Of a stretch of 11,774 bases of DNA, positions 1 to 5,105 are shown in pieces; the first letter of the stretch is position 1; the number at the start of each line of letters is the position of its first letter. A model generated the notes under the pieces. It saw nothing but the letters and a program-made list of their open reading frames with translations, was not told the DNA's origin and did not search any database. This stretch comes from JBGPIK01 sp041484845 (GTDB lineage: Bacteria; Desulfobacterota; Binatia; UBA9968). The translations under genes and the position numbers were made by a program. Location of the stretch: the NCBI GenBank assembly GCA_041484845.1, contig JBGPIK010000199.1, positions 1 to 11,774 of the forward strand, read 5' to 3'.

Positions 1-1
1 A

Positions 2-1306
2 CCCGGCGGCAACAACGTGACCACCGGGGAGCATACCATCTCCCTGATGATGGCCCTGGCGCGGCACATCCCGCAGGCCGTGGCTTCACTCAAGGGCGGA
101 AGATGGGACCGCAACAAATTCGTCGGCATCGAATTGTGCAACAAGACGCTGGGCGTTATCGGCCTCGGCAACGTCGGCCGCATTGTTGCCGAGCGGGCCG
201 CGGGTTTGAGAATGAAGGTCATTGGCTACGATCCGTTTATTTCTTCCGAAAACATCGCCCGTATGGGTGTCGAGCCGGCCAGCTTGGAAGACATTATCAC
301 CAAGGCCGACTTTATTACGGTCCACGTACCGCTGACGCCGGAAACCCAGGGACTCATCAATCGCGATGCCTTCGCCAAGATGAAAACGGGCGTGCGCATT
401 ATTAACTGCGCCCGCGGCGGCATCGTCGATGAGAAAGATCTCGCGGACGCGATCAAAGAAAAAAAAGTAGCGGGGGCCGCGTTGGACGTCTATGTCGACG
501 AGCCGCCGGCCGCTGACCATCCGCTCGTTAGCTTGGATCAGGTCATCACGACGCCGCACCTTGGCGCGTCCACAGACGAAGCGCAGTTGAACGTAGCGAT
601 CGCCGTCGCTGAGCAAATGGTTGATTTCCTTTCCAAGGGCGTCGTGCGCTATGCCGTAAACGTCCCCTCGGTAAGTCCGGAACTCTTGGAAGTCCTGCGA
701 CCCTACCTCACGCTCGCGGAGAAGCTGGGCAGCCTGGTCGGCCAATTGGCGGGGTCGCTGCCCAAAGAGGTGCACGTGGAGTACGGCGGCGACGTGACTC
801 AGTACAATGTGGCGCCGCTTACCCTGGCCGTGTTGAAAGGGATCCTCACTCCGATGATGGAGTATGCCGTGAATTACGTAAATGCGCCGCTGGTGGCGCG
901 CGAGCGCGGCATCAAGGTCGTAGAATCCAAGAGCAGCCGCACCGCCGACTTCGCCAATTATATAATGGTCGCGGCGGATACCGGCGCCAAACGGGTCGAA
1001 GTCGAAGGAGTTGTTTTCGGCAGTAAACACCCACGCATCGTGCGCCTCGATGATTTTTACCTTGAGGCGGTACCGGAAGGCCACATCCTGATCCTGCGTA
1101 ATCGAGATGTTCCCGGTGTCGTCGGCACCGTCGGCACTCTTCTCGGAAACAACGGCATCAACATTGCCGGTATGGAGCTCGGCCGTTCGAAAAAGGGAGG
1201 CAACGCAATTTCGCTGATTCACGTTGACGACTCCATGACCAAAAAAGCCTTGCAAGAATTACGCGATCATCCGCAGATCGTCTCCGCAGAACTGGTGAAA
1301 CTGTAA
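2..1306 (+). CDS. serA: D-3-phosphoglycerate dehydrogenase, 5'-truncated by the window edge
   Basis: This cytosolic enzyme oxidises 3-phosphoglycerate to 3-phosphohydroxypyruvate with NAD+, the first step of serine synthesis. The reading frame is open from position 2 and no start lies in the window; about 434 residues are visible and roughly 95-100 N-terminal residues are probably missing, giving the usual long-form length near 530. The GTG at 17 lies inside the conserved NNVTTGEHT stretch and is not the start. Visible in order: the Rossmann dinucleotide motif GLGNVG (about 161-178), the catalytic Arg in NCARGG (codon 413-415), the catalytic Glu in VDEPP (codon 500-502) and the catalytic His in PHLGAS (codon 557-559). 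An intervening ASB-type domain follows, then a C-terminal ACT domain from about 1079 (RNRDVPGVVG, then NNGINIAGMELGR), which in this family binds serine or related effectors. The stop is TAA at 1304. purA follows on the same strand after 73 nt. The catalytic set looks intact. Family assignment is very secure; serine feedback is inferred from the family. Confidence 0.96.
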   Translation, partial: PGGNNVTTGEHTISLMMALARHIPQAVASLKGGRWDRNKFVGIELCNKTLGVIGLGNVGRIVAERAAGLRMKVIGYDPFISSENIARMGVEPASLEDIITKADFITVHVPLTPETQGLINRDAFAKMKTGVRIINCARGGIVDEKDLADAIKEKKVAGAALDVYVDEPPAADHPLVSLDQVITTPHLGASTDEAQLNVAIAVAEQMVDFLSKGVVRYAVNVPSVSPELLEVLRPYLTLAEKLGSLVGQLAGSLPKEVHVEYGGDVTQYNVAPLTLAVLKGILTPMMEYAVNYVNAPLVARERGIKVVESKSSRTADFANYIMVAADTGAKRVEVEGVVFGSKHPRIVRLDDFYLEAVPEGHILILRNRDVPGVVGTVGTLLGNNGINIAGMELGRSKKGGNAISLIHVDDSMTKKALQELRDHPQIVSAELVKL

Positions 1307-1307
1307 A

Positions 1308-1367
1308 ATTTTGGATTTCAGATTCGGGATTTTAGATTCTTAAATCTAAAATCGCTAATCCAAAATC
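1308..1367. repeat. AT-rich palindromic intergenic repeat: two direct plus two inverted units
   Basis: Nearly the whole serA-purA gap is one symmetric element. GGATTTCAGATTC (1313-1325) and GGATTTTAGATTC (1327-1339) are a 12/13 direct repeat with a 14-nt period. AATCTAAAATC (1343-1353) and AATCCAAAATC (1357-1367) are the inverted counterpart, also with a 14-nt period. As RNA it can form a nested hairpin: the inner stem 1328-1338 with 1343-1353 is 11 perfect base pairs around a CTTA loop, and the outer stem 1308-1317 with 1357-1366 is 10 perfect base pairs. It begins one base after the serA stop codon and ends 12 nt before the purA ATG. No U-run follows, so it is not a standard intrinsic terminator. 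It could be a dispersed repeat, a processing or attenuation structure, or both. Confidence 0.85.
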
Positions 1368-1379
1368 GAAAATGAGAGT

Positions 1380-2675
1380 ATGGCCAACGTTGCAATTATC
1401 GGGGCTCAGTGGGGCGACGAAGGTAAAGGCAAGGTCGTCGACCTCTTCACTGAAGATGCGGACATCATTGTGCGCTTCCAGGGCGGCAATAACGCCGGCC
1501 ACACTCTGGTGGTGGACGGCAAGCAAACAGTCCTGCACCTGGTTCCCTCCGGAGCGCTGCACGCAAACAAACTTTGTGTCATCGGCAACGGCGTTGTCAT
1601 CGATCCCGCGATCCTGATCGAAGAAATCGACGCCTTAAAAGCACAGGGACATCTCGCCGACGATCGTTTGCTGCGCATTAGCGAACAGGCCCACGTGATC
1701 ATGCCCTATCATAAAGCCATCGATCTGGCGCGCGAGCGACTCCGCGGTAAGGGAAAGATCGGCACCACCGGACGCGGTATCGGCCCGGCCTATGAAGATA
1801 AAATCGCGCGGGTCGGAATCCGCTTTATTGATTTATTGGAGGAAGACACTTTTCGCGACAAGCTCCGGCGCAATATCGATGAAAAGAATATCTATTTGAA
1901 AGCGATCCTTAAGGAAAAAACGCTCGATTTCAACGAAATTCACGAGAGTTATCGTAACTATCGAGAAAAACTGAAAGGCTACGCGACCAATACCGGCCTC
2001 TTACTCGATCGCGAGATCCGCGCCGGGAAACGAGTTCTCTTCGAAGGCGCGCAGGGGACTCTTCTCGATGTCGATCACGGCACCTATCCGTTTGTGACTT
2101 CGTCGAGTACGATTACGGGCGGGGCGTGCTCCGGTTCGGGGGTCGGCCCGCAGCACATTCAACAAATCATCGGCATTTCGAAAGCCTACACAACCCGCGT
2201 GGGCAGCGGCCCGTTTCCGACTGAACTCGACAATTCCGAGGGAGAAGCTTTGCGCCGAGAAGGTGGAGAGTTCGGCGCCACCACCGGAAGACCGCGCCGC
2301 TGCGGCTGGTTCGATGCCGTGGGTGTGCGCCATGCCGTGCGGATGAACGGCATCACTGGCATTGCGCTCACAAAACTCGACGTCTTGACGGGGTTTAAGA
2401 AAATCCTGATCTGCATCAGCTATCGTTATGGGGGCGAGATCGTGGACGAGTTCCCGGCCAGTTCCAAGGTCATGCGCAATGCCACGCCTGTTTACGAAAC
2501 CATGGACGGCTGGGACACACCGCTCGATAACGCGCGCCAATTTTCCGAATTGCCGAGCAACGCCCAGCAGTATGTGCGCCGGCTCGAGGAGATTGTCCAG
2601 ACAGAGATTATTCTCGTTTCCGTGGGGCCTGGCCGCGAGCAAACGATCCTGCTGAAGAATCCGTTTCAGAACTAG
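1380..2675 (+). CDS. purA: Adenylosuccinate synthetase
   Basis: PurA joins IMP and aspartate using GTP to make adenylosuccinate, the first committed step from IMP to AMP, in the cytosol. The 431-residue product matches the usual bacterial length. Visible motifs: GDEGKGK at residues 12-18 with the catalytic Asp13, NAGHT with catalytic His41, TTGRGIGPAYEDK (IMP/switch region), FEGAQGTLLD, TTGRPRRCGWFD, the guanine-recognition motif TKLD, and SVGPGREQTI near the C-terminus. The ATG at 1380 is chosen because MANVAIIGAQWGDEGKGK aligns with the family N-terminus. The only purine-rich stretch upstream, GAGAG at 1374-1378, sits just 1 nt from the ATG, so the ribosome binding site is weak or unusual. 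The palindromic repeat ends only 12 nt before the start and occupies the usual ribosome landing zone. serA lies upstream on the same strand and may be co-transcribed. The gene looks intact and function is very secure. Confidence 0.97.
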   Translation: MANVAIIGAQWGDEGKGKVVDLFTEDADIIVRFQGGNNAGHTLVVDGKQTVLHLVPSGALHANKLCVIGNGVVIDPAILIEEIDALKAQGHLADDRLLRISEQAHVIMPYHKAIDLARERLRGKGKIGTTGRGIGPAYEDKIARVGIRFIDLLEEDTFRDKLRRNIDEKNIYLKAILKEKTLDFNEIHESYRNYREKLKGYATNTGLLLDREIRAGKRVLFEGAQGTLLDVDHGTYPFVTSSSTITGGACSGSGVGPQHIQQIIGISKAYTTRVGSGPFPTELDNSEGEALRREGGEFGATTGRPRRCGWFDAVGVRHAVRMNGITGIALTKLDVLTGFKKILICISYRYGGEIVDEFPASSKVMRNATPVYETMDGWDTPLDNARQFSELPSNAQQYVRRLEEIVQTEIILVSVGPGREQTILLKNPFQN

Positions 2676-2682
2676 CGAAGCA

Positions 2683-2750
2683 GGATTGGAGTGGCGGAGT
2701 AATGGAGTGATGGTAGACCCCAATACTCCGATACTCCAACACTCCAATTC
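2683..2750. repeat. GGAGT/ACTCC period-8 palindromic intergenic repeat
   Basis: Just after purA, GGAGT occurs three times at an exact 8-nt period (2688-2692, 2696-2700, 2704-2708). After a short centre, its complement ACTCC occurs three times, again at an 8-nt period (2725-2729, 2733-2737, 2741-2745). The 31-nt arms 2683-2713 and 2720-2750 match as inverted copies at 24 of 31 positions, and three of the seven mismatches would be G-U pairs in RNA, so a long imperfect hairpin with a 6-nt loop is possible. It lies between two convergent genes, where it could block read-through, but there is no U-run on either side. The sequence differs from the repeat upstream of purA while the layout is the same. 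Confidence 0.8.
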
Positions 2751-2762
2751 GCTCTGCACGAA

Positions 2763-2809
2763 AGATAGTTTTTGGGAACGTCCTCGGCGTTCGGGAAACC
2801 ACGCTATCT
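2763..2809 (-). terminator. Weak candidate hairpin at the 3' end of the solute-binding protein gene
   Basis: A nested imperfect hairpin spans the stop codon of the minus-strand gene. GAACG (2776-2780) pairs with CGTTC (2788-2792) around a 7-nt loop. Outside this, GTTT can pair with AAAC, and AGATAG (2763-2768) with CTATCT (2804-2809). On the minus strand it is followed by only a short T stretch (TTTCG). It could help end transcription, but internal mismatches and the short T-run make this a low-confidence call. Confidence 0.27.
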
Positions 2810-3829
2810 CAATTTAAAGATATCCAGATACTGTTTCACCGTGGCATCAAAATCTTTATAATCCTCGGGGTTTTCGATAGCATACTTGAATCCTCTAAAT
2901 AGCCGCGGCGGATCCGGTTCGACATCCTTGCGCACGGGAATCCGCTGATAACCGCGCAATTGCTCCTGCCCCTCTTTCGACAAGATGTAATCGTCAAACA
3001 GCCGCGCCGCATTCGGATGAGGGGCCTTCGCTGCAATTAATACAGGATTGACCTGAGTAACGGCGGGCTCAAGGGGAATCCAGTCGATCGGCGCCCCTCG
3101 CGAAGTCATGCGCTGAATGGTTTGGTTATAAGCAAGGATCAGCGGGTATTCTCCGGCGAGTGTCAGCATCACTCGTTCAGTGTTACCGCGTTTCAGAACG
3201 GGCTCCAGAGCGGCGAGTTTTTTAAAATAGGCAAGCGCTTTTTCTCTGCCCCAAGCTCGTTTCAATCCTTCGACCATACCGTAAGCTTCGGTGTCCAGTG
3301 AAATCTGGCCGCCCTTCCATTTAGGATTAAGTAAAGCGTCATACGTTTTAGGAACGTCCTCACGCTTGACGAGTTTTGTGTTCCACCCGAGTACATAGCT
3401 GTTGACATAGTAAGCCGTCCAGAATCCCTCTTTATCCACCAGTTGTTCGTCGATCATCTTCGACTCGGGCGAGTGGTATGACGCGACCAGTTTTCTCTCG
3501 ATCAGTGGCAGAACCATCTCACCCCTTCCTACCACCAAGTCCCAGCTATAACGCCCACCACGAGCTTCAGTAAAGATTTTGTTCAGCAGCGGCCCGCCGC
3601 CTGTACGAAACAACTCAACCCTGATGAAAGGGTACTTTTTTTCAAACTTGTCGACGGTTTGTTTGCTCTGGTCGAGAGTCATGGTCGTGTAGTAGACGAG
3701 CCCGCCCTCCTTCTTGGCGCCTTCGATTACCTTTGGATCAGGATTGCTTTGGGGCGAAGACACGGCCGGGAACCAGAAAACCGTTAATAAGAAAATCGCT
3801 ATGGCGCGAGCCAGTCTCGAAACTGTCAT
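2804..3829 (-). CDS. Exported ABC-type solute-binding protein (iron(III)-type family), orphan
   Basis: This is a predicted periplasmic binding protein of the family usually annotated as the Fe(3+) transport substrate-binding component. With the start at 3829 it has 341 residues. Residues 1-25 look like a Sec signal peptide: Arg-containing N-region, hydrophobic core AIAIFLLTVFWF, small residues near VSS. The mature part begins IEGAKKEGGLVYYTT and shows the two-lobe solute-binding pattern: WDLVVGRGEM (residues 96-105), PKWKGGQISLD (169-179), and the C-terminal signature APHPNAARLFDDYILSKEGQEQL (from 269). Iron-binding relatives use a Tyr-Tyr pair near the GEYPLILAYNQ position; here only Tyr234 followed by Asn is seen, so iron as substrate is doubtful. 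No permease or ATPase gene is adjacent. It is divergent from the yqj operon and convergent with purA. Family is secure; substrate is unknown, and a small-organic-ion ligand or a sensor role are alternatives. Confidence 0.88.
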   Translation of the reverse strand: MTVSRLARAIAIFLLTVFWFPAVSSPQSNPDPKVIEGAKKEGGLVYYTTMTLDQSKQTVDKFEKKYPFIRVELFRTGGGPLLNKIFTEARGGRYSWDLVVGRGEMVLPLIERKLVASYHSPESKMIDEQLVDKEGFWTAYYVNSYVLGWNTKLVKREDVPKTYDALLNPKWKGGQISLDTEAYGMVEGLKRAWGREKALAYFKKLAALEPVLKRGNTERVMLTLAGEYPLILAYNQTIQRMTSRGAPIDWIPLEPAVTQVNPVLIAAKAPHPNAARLFDDYILSKEGQEQLRGYQRIPVRKDVEPDPPRLFRGFKYAIENPEDYKDFDATVKQYLDIFKLR

Positions 3830-3834
3830 GACGT

Positions 3835-3841
3835 CTCCTCC
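3835..3841 (-). promoter_or_regulatory. Strong Shine-Dalgarno that decides the start of the solute-binding protein
   Basis: Read on the minus strand this is GGAGGAG, 5 nt before the ATG at 3829-3827. An in-frame ATG further upstream (3862) would place this ribosome site inside the coding sequence as Gly-Gly-Asp-Val and would put eleven extra residues before the signal peptide. The downstream start is therefore preferred. Confidence 0.85.
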
Positions 3842-3879
3842 TTGGACCCGAAGCCGGGCCATTCGATGTTTGCGGCTTT

Positions 3880-3908
3880 GTTATATGGCAGTAGAGTCAT
3901 CAAATCAA
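3880..3908 (-). promoter_or_regulatory. Candidate sigma70-type promoter for the solute-binding protein gene
   Basis: On the minus strand, TTGATT (3908-3903) and TATAAC (3885-3880) are separated by exactly 17 nt. They match the -35 and -10 consensus at 4/6 and 5/6. Transcription would start near 3873, leaving a leader of about 44 nt with the strong ribosome site just before the ATG. Predicted by pattern only. Confidence 0.5.
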
Positions 3909-3943
3909 CTTCATGTGATCTTTCCAAGCCTTCTTAAGGGTCC

Positions 3944-3972
3944 TTGAATCCCCCGGAACAGGCGACTATCAT
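3944..3972 (+). promoter_or_regulatory. Candidate sigma70-type promoter for the yqjD-yqjE-yqjK-like operon
   Basis: TTGAAT (3944-3949) and TATCAT (3967-3972) are 17 nt apart and match the -35 and -10 consensus at 4/6 and 5/6. Transcription would start near 3979, giving a leader of about 29 nt that contains AAGGAGG (3995-4001), 6 nt before the first ATG of the operon. The two opposite promoters are about 36 bp apart, so a regulator bound between them could affect both units. Pattern-based only. Confidence 0.45.
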
Positions 3973-4007
3973 TGTTAGGACGTTCAATTGACTGAAGGAG
4001 GGGCTGT

Positions 4008-4310
4008 ATGGACGATGGATCGACGGAAAAACTCATGGGCGATTTGAAAGCTCTGATTGGCGATGCCGAGGAGTTGCTCAAAGCCACCGCAAGCCAGGCC
4101 GGTGAAAAAGTGGCGGCCGCGCGGCAAAGGATCGAGCAAAGCCTAATCGAAGGCAAAAAGGCATTGGCCGACGCGGAAAAAATCGTTATCGAAAGATCAA
4201 AAGAGTATGCCGATATCGCCGACGATTACATTCGGGAAAATCCCTGGAGCGCGGTGGGCATCGCTGCCGGCGTCGGCCTGATATTCGGGCTGCTTATAAG
4301 GCGCAGCTGA
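4008..4310 (+). CDS. yqjD: YqjD/ElaB family (DUF883) membrane-anchored protein
   Basis: A 100-residue tail-anchored protein of the ElaB/YqjD (DUF883) family. In Escherichia coli, YqjD sits in the inner membrane, associates with ribosomes and is linked to stationary phase; that role here is by homology only. Residues 5-75 are highly charged, Ala/Lys/Glu-rich and helical-looking (SQAGEKVAAARQRIEQSL), consistent with a long amphipathic or coiled-coil helix. Residues 76-80 (RENPW) carry the conserved junction before the membrane segment. Residues 81-97 form a single Gly-rich transmembrane helix (VGIAAGVGLIFGLLI) with spaced glycines suited to helix packing, ending in Arg-Arg-Ser. The ATG at 4008 is supported by AAGGAGG (3995-4001) with a 6-nt spacer. 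yqjE follows after 9 nt. The family call is firm from the C-terminal segment and the neighbours. Confidence 0.9.
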   Translation: MDDGSTEKLMGDLKALIGDAEELLKATASQAGEKVAAARQRIEQSLIEGKKALADAEKIVIERSKEYADIADDYIRENPWSAVGIAAGVGLIFGLLIRRS

Positions 4311-4319
4311 TCACGCGCT

Positions 4320-4730
4320 ATGGCCGAATCCCAAAGCGGCGCGGGCGAAAAGGGTTCGTCCGGCTTTCTCCGCTCTCTAAAAAATGCGCTAACCGTTTTC
4401 GTTGCTAGTTTTCATACGCGGCTAGAGCTATTCGTTACAGAGCTGGAGGAAGAACGGGAGCGACTCAAGCAGACCCTAGTGCTGACCCTATTGCTTTTCA
4501 TCGGCCTTGGCTTTGGATTTATTCTTCTCAATGTCTTTGCCGTGGCCCTTTTCTGGCAAAACGGTTGGATCGCAGCGATCGGCGCTTTGGCCGCCATCTA
4601 CCTCGGCATGGGCATTATCGCCGGGTTTGCCTTGCGCAAGAAAATACTCACCCGGCCCGGGCTTTTTCCCGCCACCCTAGCCGAACTGCGAAAAGACTGC
4701 GATCGCCTGGGGTCGTCCTCCGATGGGTAG
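4320..4730 (+). CDS. yqjE: YqjE-like phage-holin family (DUF1469) integral membrane protein
   Basis: A 136-residue protein of the YqjE/DUF1469 type (sometimes called putative Actinobacterial holin-X, holin superfamily III). Residues 16-52 form an amphipathic, charged helix (FHTRLELFVTELEEERERLK). Two transmembrane helices follow at about residues 52-78 (LVLTLLLFIGLGFGFILLNV) and 83-105 (WIAAIGALAAIYLGMGIIAG), then a short basic cytoplasmic tail. The molecular function is unknown; the holin name reflects topology, not demonstrated lysis. It starts 9 nt after yqjD with no clear Shine-Dalgarno, so translation is probably coupled to yqjD. Its end overlaps the next gene by 8 nt. The same yqjD-yqjE order is known in enterobacteria and other Proteobacteria, which supports a shared envelope role. 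Confidence 0.87.
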   Translation: MAESQSGAGEKGSSGFLRSLKNALTVFVASFHTRLELFVTELEEERERLKQTLVLTLLLFIGLGFGFILLNVFAVALFWQNGWIAAIGALAAIYLGMGIIAGFALRKKILTRPGLFPATLAELRKDCDRLGSSSDG

Positions 4731-5025
4731 CCGGTTTGACGAGATCGCTCGCCGAAAGAAGTTCCTGATCGAGCGCTGCGCGCGAGATCGGGAAGAACTC
4801 GCCGCCTGTTTCCGGCAAGTTTGTCTGCCATTCAATCTAGGTGCCTTTCTATTGATGATCGGCAAGACGCTGCGAGCTTACCCCGTGACCGCTGCCGGAT
4901 TATCCAGCCTAATAGTGACAGGCTTCGGAGCTAAGCTGATGCGGGCCGCGGGCAAATTGATTGCGGTCACTCGGGTCATCCGCCCGTTGTGGTCCTGGTG
5001 GTCGAAACGTCGCCGTAGCGCGTGA
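4723..5025 (+). CDS. Small basic membrane-associated protein, YqjK-like
   Basis: A 100-residue protein beginning at an ATG that overlaps the yqjE stop by 8 nt (ATGGGTAG), a typical sign of translational coupling. The N-terminal third is charged and helical (IARRKKFLIERCARDREEL), like the RK..L..R...R..L start of YqjK. The middle (residues 36-70) is moderately hydrophobic, with the segment KTLRAYPVTAAGL followed by a possible weak membrane helix. The end is aromatic and basic (RPLWSWWSKRRRSA). Its position after yqjD-yqjE, its size and this pattern match the YqjK-like family, but the sequence similarity is weak by eye. Function is unknown; it is probably a partner of the other two proteins at the inner membrane. 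No Shine-Dalgarno is evident beyond a G-rich stretch inside yqjE. Confidence 0.75.
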   Translation: MGSRFDEIARRKKFLIERCARDREELAACFRQVCLPFNLGAFLLMIGKTLRAYPVTAAGLSSLIVTGFGAKLMRAAGKLIAVTRVIRPLWSWWSKRRRSA

Positions 5026-5073
5026 GATTCAAAAGTTCTGTCGCTGCCTTTCCTACTCGCCAATTTAATAAGT

Positions 5074-5105
5074 CGAACGGCGCCTATTCTGAACCGGCGC
5101 GTTCG
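5074..5105. terminator. Candidate bidirectional hairpin between convergent yqj operon and ggt
   Basis: CGAACGGCGCC (5074-5084) pairs with GGCGCGTTCG (5096-5105) with one bulged G and an 11-nt loop, a GC-rich stem covering the ggt stop codon. On the minus strand it is followed by ACTTATTAAATT; on the plus strand by GGCTTTCTC. Neither is a full U-run. Position between two convergent genes fits a shared terminator, but rho-independent action is uncertain. The rest of 5026-5083 shows nothing else. Confidence 0.4.

Noticed and set aside
86..1255. 389-codon open frame on the minus strand inside serA
   Set aside because: It is a shadow of serA, a common effect of GC-rich codon use; the product resembles no family and serA has full catalytic motifs on the plus strand.
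1308..2750. CRISPR array or tRNA-like structure in the two repeats
   Set aside because: Units are 5-13 nt with 8- or 14-nt periods and inverted halves, with no spacers of constant length and no cloverleaf or conserved tRNA bases.
2001..2759. 252-codon minus-strand frame over the end of purA and the GGAGT repeat
   Set aside because: It overlaps conserved purA coding sequence, begins inside the repeat and has no ribosome site or recognisable motif.
3830..3862. Upstream start for the solute-binding protein (ATG at 3862)
   Set aside because: The strong GGAGGAG ribosome site would fall within the coding sequence and the signal peptide would begin late; the ATG at 3829 fits both.
3955..3984. ECF/general-stress promoter (GGAAC ... 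CGTT) upstream of yqjD
   Set aside because: The spacing between GGAAC and CGTT is 21 nt, too long for the 16-17 nt used by such promoters; a sigma70-like pair fits better.
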